Shown one piece after another: positions 41,179-50,321 of a stretch of DNA of 64,000 nt. Positions within the stretch are counted from its first letter, which is position 1. The number at the start of each line of letters is the position of its first letter. The translations under genes and the position numbers were made by a program. The notes beneath the pieces were generated by a model that was not told the DNA's origin, ran no database searches, and saw only the letters and a program-made list of their open reading frames with translations. The stretch is from Butyrivibrio sp. INlla14 (GTDB lineage: Bacteria > Bacillota > Clostridia > Lachnospirales > Lachnospiraceae). Location: positions 1-64,000 of the forward strand of contig NZ_FMVS01000021.1 in assembly GCF_900102515.1 (NCBI RefSeq). The letters are read 5' to 3'.

Positions 41179-42075
41179 TTGAGAAGATACTACTATAGAA
41201 TATACGGATTTACTCTTGTTTCGGACTATGAGTTTCCGCAGTTTCTATCTGCAGATGAAACATCTGATCCGGATATCGTTGTCCAAATCGGACATATCAC
41301 AGGAGACATAAAAAAGCTGGCTGATGAAGGCAAAAGGTTCGGCTTCAGAGAAAAAGAAATGTGGTTTAACACAGGTGTTGGCCTCTTTTGGATCCATGAT
41401 AAATATATTTCTTTTGAAGGCTATAATGGGGGAACTATAGATGATGCGGCCCAGTACATATCAGGGCTGTGCCTATCGATTTATTTATGGCTGCATGGAA
41501 TGATAATGCTTCACGGCGCCTGCCTTAGGCTAAAGGACAAGACAATTATCGTGGCGGGAGGAAGCGGAAGCGGAAAATCTTCGACATCTACAGAGCTGAT
41601 AAAGAGGGGAGCTCTTTTGATAGCAGATGATGTTACCGGGATCAAAAAGGAAAACGGCCAGTACTATGTATATCCGGCTTTCCCAGGGCAAAAGCTATGC
41701 GCAGACCAGGTAGAGAAGAATGGAATCTGCACAGAAGGGCTTAATCAGGTCAAGTATGACCTTAATAAGTACGAAATTCCAAGAAATGACATTTTCTATG
41801 ACGCTCCAAGTAAGGTGGATCACATGTTTTGGATCGATCTTGGCCAGGTGGACAGAGTAGAGATGAAGGACATAGATGGTGCAGGCAAGGTACAGGCTGT
41901 CATCAAGGCTATATTTATAAACTGGTTTTTTAACGAGGCTTTTAAGCTTGAGGCAGAGGATATACTGCGGTGTATAGAATTTGCCAAGGATATCAGGATA
42001 CATCAGATAACACGAAACAGACAAAAAGACACACTTAATGAGATTGTAAATTATATTGAGACGCAGATAGCATAG
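41179..42075 (+). CDS. HprK-like kinase of a lasso-peptide-type cluster
   Basis: The 298-residue protein resembles the HPr-kinase-like enzymes found in paeninodin-type lasso peptide clusters, which phosphorylate the precursor peptide. Visible are the N-terminal 'YYRIYGFTLVSDYEFPQF' region, the P-loop AGGSGSGKSSTS near 125-135 and LLIADDVTGI, the HprK Asp-Asp segment. There is no HPr-binding partner or ptsK context here; the real HprK of carbon control would be elsewhere. It starts with TTG at 41179 after GGGGGACGGGGG-like sequence. The cyclase-like gene begins 12 bp after its stop. Its target is probably the small peptide encoded at 44066-44233. Confidence 0.75.
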   Translation: MRRYYYRIYGFTLVSDYEFPQFLSADETSDPDIVVQIGHITGDIKKLADEGKRFGFREKEMWFNTGVGLFWIHDKYISFEGYNGGTIDDAAQYISGLCLSIYLWLHGMIMLHGACLRLKDKTIIVAGGSGSGKSSTSTELIKRGALLIADDVTGIKKENGQYYVYPAFPGQKLCADQVEKNGICTEGLNQVKYDLNKYEIPRNDIFYDAPSKVDHMFWIDLGQVDRVEMKDIDGAGKVQAVIKAIFINWFFNEAFKLEAEDILRCIEFAKDIRIHQITRNRQKDTLNEIVNYIETQIA

Positions 42076-42087
42076 TTTGGGGGATTT

Positions 42088-44034
42088 ATGTCAGCGATTT
42101 GGGGAGTTGTTGATCTTTCAGGAAAAGAGATAGACAAGGCGCTTTCTTCTAGAATGAGCAAATGCCTTGAGAACTACAGAATTGATAAAGTTATGGAGCT
42201 TTCTGAGGGCAATGTCTATATGGGCTGTGGCCTTCAGTATATTACTAAACAGGATAGAGCAGAGAAGCTGCCCATTAGCGAGGGCCCTGACTTTTTTACA
42301 GCAGATTGTTATCTGGACAACAGAGAAGAACTTATCTCTGAGATTGGAAAAGAACTGCCAGGTGAGAGGCTGTCAGAAGATACCCCTGATGGAAGACTTC
42401 TATATCTGGCCTTTAAGATCTGGGGCGAAAAGTTTGGAGACCATGTTCTGGGCGCTTTTTCTTTTGCCAATTACAACAAAGATACTAATGAGTTTTATCT
42501 TTTTACAGACCACATCTCTTCAAGGAGCGTTCACTACTATGCTTCTGGGGATAAGATATTTTTTGGAACATTGACTAGCTGCATAACCGATGTCTGCCCT
42601 GAAATTGATGTGTGCGATAAGTGGATGAGTGCTTGCATGGCAATGGATTTCCCAGTGCTTAATCTGTTTGAGGGTCTAAGCCCCTTTGAGAATGTCTTTA
42701 TACTGCCCTATGGCTGCGGTGTGAAGGCTAAGCTTTCTCAAGGAAAGGCCAAGGCTACAAGGATAAGGTATTACGATCCTATTTCTGAAATCCATGAAGA
42801 TAAGAGTATAACTGATGCTCAGGCAAAAGAGATGTTTATTGAAACCTTTAAAAAGGCTGTAGCGGGGACACTTAGAACTGATGGAGAAGTGGGAGTGCTA
42901 CTTAGTAGTGGCCTTGATTCCACGACAGTTGCCAGCATGGCAGCAACAATACTTAAGGATAGGGGCGATAGCCTGCTCTATAGTTATACTTCGATTCCTC
43001 TTAAGGTCTTTGATAAGAACTATGATAATCCCAGAAATTACTGGACTGATGACGAGTCAGGTCTTGTGAAGATTCTCTGTAAAAGATATGACAATATAAA
43101 GCCTACTTTCATGGATTGCGAAGGAAAGAGCGTGCTGTCTAATATAAAAAAGTATGTTGCTTACATGGAATTTCCTGGAAAGGCGCTTATTAACCATGTC
43201 TGGATGTATGAGGCCTATGAAAAGGCCAGGGCTGATGGATGCAAGATACTTTTATGCGGAAATCATGGTAACTATACTATTTCACATGGAAGCATCTTTA
43301 ATAGCGCCTACAGGGCCTTTAGCGAGGGCAGGATAGTAACTTCATTTAACCAGGTCTGTCTTGACGCCAAACGTAAAAAGATAAGCAGAAAGGGTCATTT
43401 GAAGAGATTTTTCCAGGCAGTTCAGGATGATAGAAGAATGATCACTATTGATGAGATTGTTACGGATCAGTCTTATAGAAAAGAACTGCTTGATAAGTAC
43501 GGAGTTAGAAAAGCCTGGGAAGATCTTATGAAGCGAGAAGGAAATGGCATTTCTACAAGAAAGCAGTTTGAAAATAGTGTAGTGTCCACATTTGTTTTAC
43601 AGCTTATGGGACTATATGAGACAAAAGATAGCCTGGATACAGGGGTTCTTGTGCGAGACCCCACAAGGGATAAGAGAATTCTGGAACTATGTTTAAAACT
43701 TCCCTATGAGCGTTTTGCCTGGGATGGGCAAGATAGGAGACTTGTAAGAGAATACATGAAGGATTATATTCCTGATGAGATTCGTCTTGTCAGCCGTCAT
43801 AGAGGAAGGCAGAGTGGCGATGCGCTCCTTAGATATAAGAGCTTTGGACTTCCAGGTGGAGAAAAAGAAGATAACCTTATCGATAAGGATATTGCAAGAT
43901 ATTTTGATATTGATAAGGCAAGGGCTATAATGCAGGAAGAAACTACAGAAGACAATATTCGCAGAAAGGTAAAAATTCTGGCTTGCAGCATTTTTATGAA
44001 GAACGTGCGCAAAAAAAGAGAGAGCCTGGTATAA
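42088..44034 (+). CDS. Asparagine-synthetase-like lasso macrolactam cyclase
   Basis: Asparagine-synthetase B homologues in lasso clusters adenylate an Asp or Glu side chain and let the core N-terminus attack it. The protein has an N-terminal Ntn-hydrolase-like part lacking the catalytic Cys2 (it begins MSAIWG), so glutamine-dependent ammonia release is not expected. The ATP-binding synthetase domain starts near residue 265 with GVLLSSGLDSTTVASMAA. The length of 648 residues fits lasso C proteins. It is co-transcribed with the kinase and converges on the precursor-like gene. The leader-binding protein B1 and the B2 protease are not in the window, so the set is partial or depends on genes elsewhere. 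Confidence 0.78.
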   Translation: MSAIWGVVDLSGKEIDKALSSRMSKCLENYRIDKVMELSEGNVYMGCGLQYITKQDRAEKLPISEGPDFFTADCYLDNREELISEIGKELPGERLSEDTPDGRLLYLAFKIWGEKFGDHVLGAFSFANYNKDTNEFYLFTDHISSRSVHYYASGDKIFFGTLTSCITDVCPEIDVCDKWMSACMAMDFPVLNLFEGLSPFENVFILPYGCGVKAKLSQGKAKATRIRYYDPISEIHEDKSITDAQAKEMFIETFKKAVAGTLRTDGEVGVLLSSGLDSTTVASMAATILKDRGDSLLYSYTSIPLKVFDKNYDNPRNYWTDDESGLVKILCKRYDNIKPTFMDCEGKSVLSNIKKYVAYMEFPGKALINHVWMYEAYEKARADGCKILLCGNHGNYTISHGSIFNSAYRAFSEGRIVTSFNQVCLDAKRKKISRKGHLKRFFQAVQDDRRMITIDEIVTDQSYRKELLDKYGVRKAWEDLMKREGNGISTRKQFENSVVSTFVLQLMGLYETKDSLDTGVLVRDPTRDKRILELCLKLPYERFAWDGQDRRLVREYMKDYIPDEIRLVSRHRGRQSGDALLRYKSFGLPGGEKEDNLIDKDIARYFDIDKARAIMQEETTEDNIRRKVKILACSIFMKNVRKKRESLV

Positions 44035-44050
44035 AAACCAGCTCTCTTTT
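44013..44050. terminator. Bidirectional terminator between cyclase and precursor gene
   Basis: AGAGAG and CTGGT pair with ACCAG and CTCTCT around ATAAAA, with an A-run before and a T-run after. It can end transcripts from both the cyclase operon and the convergent small gene. Confidence 0.85.
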
Positions 44051-44065
44051 TGATACTTCATTTTT

Positions 44066-44233
44066 TTAGTCTACATCAGGACCAACTGGCTCACCGCTTG
44101 CAGGCCATGTACCTTCATAACGCTCACCATTAATAGTAATCCAATGATTGTCATGTCTTGGACTTACATGTCCGCCACTCTGAGTCTGATCCAGTTCAAG
44201 ACTTTCGATAACAGGTGTACTCCACGCTTTCAT
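44066..44233 (-). CDS. Putative lasso/RiPP precursor peptide, 55 residues
   Basis: The gene reads right to left, with AAGGAGGGG seven bases before its ATG and its own promoter. The peptide starts with MKAWSTPVIESLEL, which matches the leader pattern of paeninodin-type precursors (Trp, then PxxExL, then a conserved Thr). Thr17 is followed by Q-S-G-G. The penultimate-Thr rule makes Ser19 core position 1 and puts Asp28 at position 10; starting at Gly20 gives the usual Gly1-Asp9 ring. The remaining core ends EPVGPDVD. It has no Ser at the extreme C-terminus where the paeninodin kinase acts, so the phosphorylation site is unclear. Identification rests on the leader pattern and neighbours. Confidence 0.65.
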   Translation of the reverse strand: MKAWSTPVIESLELDQTQSGGHVSPRHDNHWITINGERYEGTWPASGEPVGPDVD

Positions 44234-44282
44234 ATTTCCCCTCCTTAAAGATTAACTTAATAATATAAGTTTTATATATGAA

Positions 44283-44311
44283 ATAATATCAGCAAAATTA
44301 AATTGTGTAAA
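44283..44311 (-). promoter_or_regulatory. Promoter of the precursor-like gene
   Basis: On the minus strand TTTACA (44306-44311) and TATTAT (44283-44288) are exactly 17 bp apart, near consensus. Transcription would begin about 45 bp before the ATG. Confidence 0.75.
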
Positions 44312-44497
44312 CAATTCTTTCAAAAATGTTATAAATTGAGTCTTTTTGCACATGCAAAGCTGATAAACAACAAAAATATATCGAATAACAATAAAAATAT
44401 ATTGACTTTCGATTTGAGCAGGGTTATATTATGGAGTATAAAGATGTACGTACAATAAAGAAAACTAAAGAAAAAATGTTGTATGGAGGCTTGTATT

Positions 44498-44980
44498 ATG
44501 AACAAAGATGAGAAGGCATTAAATGTGGGAGAGGCTGTTAGCGTCGGAGCTACCAAGGCATTTATAGTTGTTCTGACCCTTGGGGCAGTTGTTATGTGTG
44601 TATTAGGGCCGAAACTTGTGGATATTATTATGACCAAGACATCACCCCTTGTGCCAGATGCATATAGATACTGGATAATGCTGATTGGAGGCTATATTCT
44701 TGCAACTATTCTTTTTGTCTTTTTGTATCTAATGTATAAGCTTGTTTGCAGAATAGAGCTGGGAGAAGTCTTCGTTATGCAAAACGTGAGAGCGCTTGGA
44801 CTTCTTAGTAATCTGGTATTTCTTGCCTGCCTTATCACATTTGTGATTGGAATCACCTGCACATACATGATTTTTGTCATTACTGTGGCTGCAGCTTTTA
44901 TGACACCAATAATAAGTGTCATTAGATATGCCTTTGCAAGAGCTGTTGCCATGAAGGATGAACTTGATCTTACTGTATGA
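44498..44980 (+). CDS. DUF2975 membrane protein, YoaS-like
   Basis: The protein of about 160 residues has four hydrophobic helices (AFIVVLTLGAVVMCVLG, then YWIMLIGGYILATILFVFLYL, and two in the second half), matching DUF2975. The start is ATG at 44498, eight bases after GGAGG; the earlier ATG at 44483 overlaps that site. The following small XRE-type gene begins ten bases after its stop. DUF2975 plus a small HTH protein is a common pair (yoaS-yozG in Bacillus). The function is unknown. Confidence 0.82.
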   Translation: MNKDEKALNVGEAVSVGATKAFIVVLTLGAVVMCVLGPKLVDIIMTKTSPLVPDAYRYWIMLIGGYILATILFVFLYLMYKLVCRIELGEVFVMQNVRALGLLSNLVFLACLITFVIGITCTYMIFVITVAAAFMTPIISVIRYAFARAVAMKDELDLTV

Positions 44981-44990
44981 GGAGGAGACC

Positions 44991-45203
44991 ATGATCAGAG
45001 TAAATTTGGATGTTGTAATGGCCATGCGTAAGGTTGGCGCAGGAGATTTGGCAGAGAGAGTTGATATAACTCCAGCCAATCTGTCTATTCTAAAAAATAA
45101 CAAGGCCAAGGCAATAAGGTTTTCAACCTTGAATGCCATTTGTAAAGAGCTTGGCTGTCAGCCAGGGGATATTCTGGAATATGTTCCGGATGATGAAGGA
45201 TGA
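44991..45203 (+). CDS. Small XRE-family HTH regulator, YozG-like
   Basis: A 70-residue Cro/C1-type DNA-binding protein: MRKVGAGDLAERVDITPANLS is the helix-turn-helix and FSTLNAICKELGCQPGDILEY the typical end. GAGGAGG is six bases before the ATG at 44991. It likely represses its own operon with the DUF2975 partner, by analogy with yoaS-yozG; the operator is not identified. The membrane partner may sequester it, which is speculative. Confidence 0.85.
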   Translation: MIRVNLDVVMAMRKVGAGDLAERVDITPANLSILKNNKAKAIRFSTLNAICKELGCQPGDILEYVPDDEG

Positions 45204-45284
45204 ATGAAGAAAGATGAGTGAAGAAAGAGATCAGGTCGAGTGTTTTACTATTCAGACAAGACAATAGACTCTAAAGGAGGAGAC

Positions 45285-46706
45285 ATGGAAGCAAACACTA
45301 ATAATCAGCAGATTCAGTATGTACAGGTTACGCCACAAGCGGCTGCTGCGCCTGCAAATGCACAAAAGGTTGGGAGGATTCTTAGTAATGCTCAGAAGGA
45401 TGTTTTCAAATGGGCAGCAGTAATTAGCTATATAGTTGGATTTATCTATGTTAAGTACGGTATAGAGAATAGTGGAATAGTATCAGGATTCCCTTATTTG
45501 GGAAGACTCATTTTTGCTATAGTTTTCGTTGCATGCACAGAGGTTTTTGCATATAAGATTGGCGTTACCTACGAAAGCCTTAAAGAGAAGAAGAAATCCT
45601 TTATTGAGCCGGCCATATATGCTATGTGTATTGTTCTACAGTCACTTGCTTATACCCTGTGGGGAACTCATGAAGACTGGGCATTTTATCAGTTTGTGCT
45701 ATGGCATTTTTCTTTTGTCTACTACGTTCTTGCAAGAACAGGCACACTTGCTGCTGGCAGAAGTGGACTGATGTTTATAATAGACAGCTTCCAGGGATTT
45801 ATTACAGTTCCTTTTGCAAATCTCTTTTTGAGAATAAATGCCATATTTAAAAAGGGCGAAATGGATGATGAACTGTATGAAAGCGAGCATCCAGCCAAGA
45901 AGATAAACAAGGCAACAGTGATCACTATTATAGTCAGTCTTGCGATTGCAGCTATTGTTTGTCTGTACGCAGTCGCTGAGCTTACATCTGCTTCTGAGAC
46001 TTTTGCAGTTTTGGGGGATAAGTTCTTTAATTACCTTGATTATTTTCTCAAGCAGAAGTTCTGGGATTATATCTGGGAAAATTTCGTGATGCTGATCGTG
46101 TCTATCCCTGTAGGAGCGTATCTCTTTGGACTTGTTGGAGGATCTCTTTTCCGCGACAAGCCTTACTACAGGATTAAGGACTTTGAGGAGGATACCAGAA
46201 GTTACCATCTGCTTCCTTCGTACTCGGCTTATATAGTGATTGGCAGCGTATGCTTTGTATATGCCCTGTTTTTAGGCGCATCCATCAATGATTTTATCGC
46301 TCACAAGGGACTTTTTGCTGAGTCAGCACCTGAGGCCTGCCAAAGAGCTCTGAGTAGCTTCTGGAGCCTTATAAGAGTAGTTCTTATGAACTTTGCTGTG
46401 ATCGCCTGCTCCTGCATCTTTTCAAAGAAAGCCCTCTGGGAAGAAAAGGGAACCAGGATTCTTGCGACAGTTCTTTTTATTTTTGCCCTTGGATTTGCAA
46501 TTATGGCGGCCTTTAACCTGATGGGCGTATATGTGGGCTACTACGGCTGGACACCTAGAAGAATCTTATCTTCATGGGTTGTAATGAATGTGATAGCATG
46601 GTGCATCCTTTTGATCATTCGTTTTTATAAAAAAATACCTGCCGCTCAGATAGGTATCATCCTCGCGGCAGTATCATTCTCTGTTATTGATATGTTCAAG
46701 TTCTAA
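45285..46706 (+). CDS. DUF4153-like multi-pass membrane protein
   Basis: The 473-residue protein has a polar, Ala/Gln-rich N-terminus and about ten to twelve hydrophobic helices. Late in the sequence GVYVGYYGWTPRRILSSWVVMN is reminiscent of the DUF4153/DUF4173 family core. AAAGGAGGAGAC precedes the ATG at 45285, preferred over 45240. It follows the DUF2975/HTH pair by about 80 bp and may be in the same transcript. Its function is unknown. It converges on the minus-strand hydrolase. Confidence 0.7.
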   Translation: MEANTNNQQIQYVQVTPQAAAAPANAQKVGRILSNAQKDVFKWAAVISYIVGFIYVKYGIENSGIVSGFPYLGRLIFAIVFVACTEVFAYKIGVTYESLKEKKKSFIEPAIYAMCIVLQSLAYTLWGTHEDWAFYQFVLWHFSFVYYVLARTGTLAAGRSGLMFIIDSFQGFITVPFANLFLRINAIFKKGEMDDELYESEHPAKKINKATVITIIVSLAIAAIVCLYAVAELTSASETFAVLGDKFFNYLDYFLKQKFWDYIWENFVMLIVSIPVGAYLFGLVGGSLFRDKPYYRIKDFEEDTRSYHLLPSYSAYIVIGSVCFVYALFLGASINDFIAHKGLFAESAPEACQRALSSFWSLIRVVLMNFAVIACSCIFSKKALWEEKGTRILATVLFIFALGFAIMAAFNLMGVYVGYYGWTPRRILSSWVVMNVIAWCILLIIRFYKKIPAAQIGIILAAVSFSVIDMFKF

Positions 46707-46749
46707 TGTTAAAAGAGCTAAAAACAGAAACCTATAGTTAATGAGGATA

Positions 46750-48327
46750 TTATCTGAGTTCTCCGTATAGATGCCCATTAAATTCGTTGAAATAGGTTTC
46801 CTCAACCTTACGCATAAAGACGGTTATGTCCTTATCGCCAAAGAAGAGTTCAAACCTTATAGAACCGACGCATTCGCCGATTAAGTGAACTCGAATGTAG
46901 AGGTCGTTATCTTTAAGCCATGTGGCGCCTGCTGTGTAGTAGGCGTCATATTTTTTTATATTTCCTTCTGCCATGTCAGATAAAGAAAAGTCGATGGTCA
47001 TGGTATCAGAGTCGTCGGAGGCTATCAGGATAAGGCTTGATTTCCCGGTCTCGTTAAGCTCAAGAGAAAGCTCTTTAAACTTCTGAGGATTCTCGGTTAA
47101 TTTGTAGCTTAGGCGGATTGATTTGCTGTTAGCCTGGTTGCCAAGTTTGTTTTGGATGACACTGCTGCAGATTGTCAGATTTTCATTAGGCTTTCCAGGA
47201 ATCCGCGGGCGGGAAACTCTAAGGGAGTCAGCGTACTTGACAAGCTCGCTGTATGGGCTGGTCCTGCCAGATCCATTTTCAGCTGTAACGCCATCTTGGT
47301 GACTGTCAGTACTTATGGAATTTGAATCAGAGGTAGTACCAACATTAGTATTTTTGATAGCTGGCAGCAGGAGATTGTAGATTCCATCATAAATTACCTG
47401 GTTGCCTCCGGCGATGCCCTGAGTATCAGCTGTTGTCATGATAAGGAGCTTGTAGTCAGGAATGCTGATAGCAAGCTGACCACCCATGCCGTACAAGACA
47501 AAGCCGCCCTTTTCATTCTGCCATATCTGCATGCCATAGCCCATAGATTCACTGGGAATCGGGCCTGTCATTATGCTGGGGCTAAGATTAGAAGTTGCAA
47601 GCTCGATAAATTCAGGGTTTAGGAGAGTACGCTTTATACCATCGCTGCAGGTTACAGTTCCTTTTTTATCCAAAAGATATAAAACCTTCAGGATATCCAT
47701 AGGCTTTGCCACAAGACCGCTTCCGCCAATGGATACCCCAAAGGGATCCTTTACCATGTAAGAATCTTTACTAAAGTCCAAGTGGTTTAATACTTTTTCT
47801 TTTAAATAATCAAGCATGGGCATCTTTGTCTCTTTTTCCACCAAAGCGCAGAGCACATGGGCAGCAGAAGTGTCGTAGTGGAAAACTGTGCCTGGCTTGT
47901 GGGTTGGAACTACGGTAAAAAAGCTCTCTACCCAGTCAGATTTCATGTCCACCTTGTAGGTTGTGGAAGCGTGGCAGGTGCGCATCATCAGCATGTTTCT
48001 GATGGTGGTATCCTTGATCCACTTATGAGTATTTTCGCTAGTATATTCCGGGAAATAAGTCGCGATCGATTCATCAAGATCAATACGGCCCTCGTCAGCC
48101 AAAAGAGATATGGCAAGGGCAGTAATACTCTTACTTATAGAAAACATCCTGTGAAGGGTATTTTCTGTGCATGGTGCATAGTATTTTTCAAAAATGAGCT
48201 TATCATTTCTCATGACAAGAAGAGAGTGCATGGGTATGTCTTTTTTATCCAGGTACTGCAATAATCCTTTTATTGCGTTTGATGAAACACCTGCTTCTTC
48301 TGGCAAACATCTTTCAAATTCAAACAT
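46750..48327 (-). CDS. Beta-lactamase-fold serine hydrolase (class C/esterase type)
   Basis: A penicillin-binding-protein-like serine hydrolase. The SxxK motif is Ser63-Ile-Ser-Lys66 and the Tyr motif reads Tyr151-Asp-Thr153, where Tyr-x-Asn is usual. There is no signal peptide or membrane helix, so it is probably cytoplasmic, unlike true DD-peptidases. The C-terminal 200 residues carry a Ser/Asn/Gly-rich linker (SDSNSISTDSHQDG) and a beta-rich domain. AAGGAG precedes the ATG. The substrate could be an ester or a small peptide. Resistance to beta-lactams is not supported by the sequence. Confidence 0.8.
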   Translation of the reverse strand: MFEFERCLPEEAGVSSNAIKGLLQYLDKKDIPMHSLLVMRNDKLIFEKYYAPCTENTLHRMFSISKSITALAISLLADEGRIDLDESIATYFPEYTSENTHKWIKDTTIRNMLMMRTCHASTTYKVDMKSDWVESFFTVVPTHKPGTVFHYDTSAAHVLCALVEKETKMPMLDYLKEKVLNHLDFSKDSYMVKDPFGVSIGGSGLVAKPMDILKVLYLLDKKGTVTCSDGIKRTLLNPEFIELATSNLSPSIMTGPIPSESMGYGMQIWQNEKGGFVLYGMGGQLAISIPDYKLLIMTTADTQGIAGGNQVIYDGIYNLLLPAIKNTNVGTTSDSNSISTDSHQDGVTAENGSGRTSPYSELVKYADSLRVSRPRIPGKPNENLTICSSVIQNKLGNQANSKSIRLSYKLTENPQKFKELSLELNETGKSSLILIASDDSDTMTIDFSLSDMAEGNIKKYDAYYTAGATWLKDNDLYIRVHLIGECVGSIRFELFFGDKDITVFMRKVEETYFNEFNGHLYGELR

Positions 48328-48366
48328 ATGAGGCTCCTTGTGCTTTAAATTATATTCATTCTAACA

Positions 48367-48398
48367 CAAAAACCCCTTCGGCTGGGGACCGAAGGGGT
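48367..48398 (-). terminator. Terminator of the secreted-protein gene
   Basis: On the minus strand ACCCCTTCGG pairs perfectly with CCGAAGGGGT over a seven-base loop, followed by TTTTTGTG. It lies between the two minus-strand genes. Confidence 0.9.
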
Positions 48399-48479
48399 GG
48401 TGCACTGATCTACTCCAAACTAATAGTCAGTACGTCGGAAAGGTTTAAAGCTATGAAAATATAGCGGGGGTTGGCTTTA

Positions 48480-50123
48480 TTACTTGTTGAAAACAGATGC
48501 AAGATAAAGGAATCCGCAATATCCGTTCTCATCAAGAAGACTCATATGGTCGTAACCAGCAGGAACCACAACTGTAGTTTTCTCATGGTTAACTGGGAAT
48601 GTAACTTCAAGTGTAAGGTCTGCACGAGCAGCAAGGGCTTCCATCATCATCTTGTCGATGCAGTATGAAGCTGATGTCTCAAGTCTTACGATAGCACCCT
48701 GTGGAGCGTTCTTAACTGTATCGATGAAGGCTCTCTTGTACTGGAGTGCTGTGAGGTTACCATTAGCCTTAACTGTAACTACTGGCTTGTTTGAAGTTAC
48801 AACGCCATCTTCAAGAGAAGCACCAAGAACTTCTGGAAGTTCACTTGAGTTTTCAATTGAAAGAGTAGCAAAAAGAACTGGAACATTTACAATTTCAGGT
48901 TCCTGAGACTCAGATGCAACATACTGTGCTTCAGAACCATTGTTTGCAGCAACAGCGATTGTAGCTGGCTTAAGTACAGCTGTAATGTTGATTCCGCCAT
49001 GCCAGCCTTTGATTTTAACTGTATAAGTATTGTCTCCGTTATCGATTACAGTTGCGTTTTCGCCACCTGTAATAGTGTATCCGTCCTTGGCGCTTATTTT
49101 GAGTCCTGATTTTCCAGAAATGGTATAGAGTCCATATTCCTTGAACATGTTCTCGTCATAGCCTCCCAGGATCTGGTAGTTACTACTGTCGGAAGTATCT
49201 ACTCCTATAATGAAGTTTGTTTTGTCATTATACTGTGATCTAAGATAATTTTCATAGAAAGTGCTAGTATCCATTCCGCTTTCAGCTATGCTATAGTTTT
49301 GCTGGATTGAAACTCCATTGTATTCACTGGCATAGAAAGTTGGAAAAGAATCAATGATAGCCTTGGCAATTGCCTCGTAATCATATTCTACCTTTGTATT
49401 GCCGTTTTCATCTGTTGTCTCTTTTTTGCCTGCACTGCTGTAATCAGTGTAGGAACCATAGTTATTTCCAGTGATAAGGATGATCTTACCTGGGTTAGAC
49501 ATTGGCTCATCAGACTTAATATTACCATCTACGATCACGATTCCGCCGGCCTTGCCAGGAGCTGACTCTACTACAAATCCGGCACCGCTTGTGCCATGTA
49601 CGTCACCTTCAACTACAATAAGGCCTGTGCCATCGCTTATGATCGCATCTGCGCCTGTAACGTCACCATTTACAGCAACAGTTGAACCGTTTGTTGCCTT
49701 GATGCCTGCTTTATCTCCGGATACGTTATCTTTTTTATCATATGTATCATAATCCCCAGAAGCTACAACAGTTGCTCCGTCTGCCTCTATTGCAGTGCCT
49801 TCAGAGGTGATAGAAGAGCCCTCTACAAAAACAATTGAACCATTTGAAGCTTCAACAGCACTTTCGCTTTCTGAACCAACAGGGTTTCCTTTTACTGTGA
49901 CTGTTCCTTCGTTTACTTCAACTCTTTCACCTTCACCAATTTCAATCACTTCTCCAACGTCCTCACCTTCCTGGCCGCCACTTGCTGGAACGTTAGGCTC
50001 GATTACAGATTGAATCTCAGTTTCTGTAGCTGGTTCTGCAGCAAATGCTGTTACTGTTGGCGCAAAGGCAATTGACATAGCCATTGTGATTGCTGTTAAG
50101 TTGATTAGTGTCTTTTTGTACAT
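48480..50123 (-). CDS. Secreted Gly/Val-rich beta-repeat protein
   Basis: Residues 1-28 are a signal peptide ending in AFAAE. The region to about 230 has repeated short strands (GSIVFVEGSSI, GATVVASGDYD, GSTVAVNGDV, GLIVVEGDVHG) that suggest a beta-helix or adhesin-like solenoid. A middle domain with Ser/Tyr/Asn follows. SSELPEVLGASL near 450 recalls the VLGARR motifs of the 7410 protein. The last 100 residues (PVVTVKANGNLTALQ to LYLASVFNK) look like a conserved C-terminal domain. GGAGG precedes the ATG. There is no anchor, so the protein is probably released. The ligand is unknown. Confidence 0.72.
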   Translation of the reverse strand: MYKKTLINLTAITMAMSIAFAPTVTAFAAEPATETEIQSVIEPNVPASGGQEGEDVGEVIEIGEGERVEVNEGTVTVKGNPVGSESESAVEASNGSIVFVEGSSITSEGTAIEADGATVVASGDYDTYDKKDNVSGDKAGIKATNGSTVAVNGDVTGADAIISDGTGLIVVEGDVHGTSGAGFVVESAPGKAGGIVIVDGNIKSDEPMSNPGKIILITGNNYGSYTDYSSAGKKETTDENGNTKVEYDYEAIAKAIIDSFPTFYASEYNGVSIQQNYSIAESGMDTSTFYENYLRSQYNDKTNFIIGVDTSDSSNYQILGGYDENMFKEYGLYTISGKSGLKISAKDGYTITGGENATVIDNGDNTYTVKIKGWHGGINITAVLKPATIAVAANNGSEAQYVASESQEPEIVNVPVLFATLSIENSSELPEVLGASLEDGVVTSNKPVVTVKANGNLTALQYKRAFIDTVKNAPQGAIVRLETSASYCIDKMMMEALAARADLTLEVTFPVNHEKTTVVVPAGYDHMSLLDENGYCGFLYLASVFNK

Positions 50124-50253
50124 TTTTTCATTCCTCCATATTTTGAACTTCCGTTTGTTTTTCTCCCCATCATATGTGGTCTCTTAGTGAAGTTCGTGTT
50201 ACAATACTAATAACAATATCTTTTAAAATGATGTTGCAGGTCGATTAAAAATT

Positions 50254-50282
50254 TTTAAAATTTTTTTTCAGTATGCTATAAT
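50254..50282 (+). promoter_or_regulatory. Extended -10 promoter of the 50322 gene
   Basis: TGCTATAAT at 50274-50282 has the extended -10 TG and a perfect TATAAT. The -35 (TTTAAA at 50254-50259) is weak. It lies 40 bp before the ATG, in the divergent intergenic region. Confidence 0.55.
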
Positions 50283-50321
50283 CATTTTTGGATTTTTAAT
50301 AAGTAGTTATGAGAGGTAGTT

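Noticed and set aside
41179-42075. True HPr kinase/phosphorylase (hprK)
   Set aside because: The P-loop is HprK-like, but the N-terminal domain and length differ, and the neighbour is a lasso-type cyclase rather than lgt or ptsH.
46750-48327. Beta-lactamase resistance gene
   Set aside because: Only the general serine-hydrolase fold is supported. There is no signal peptide and the Tyr motif is atypical.
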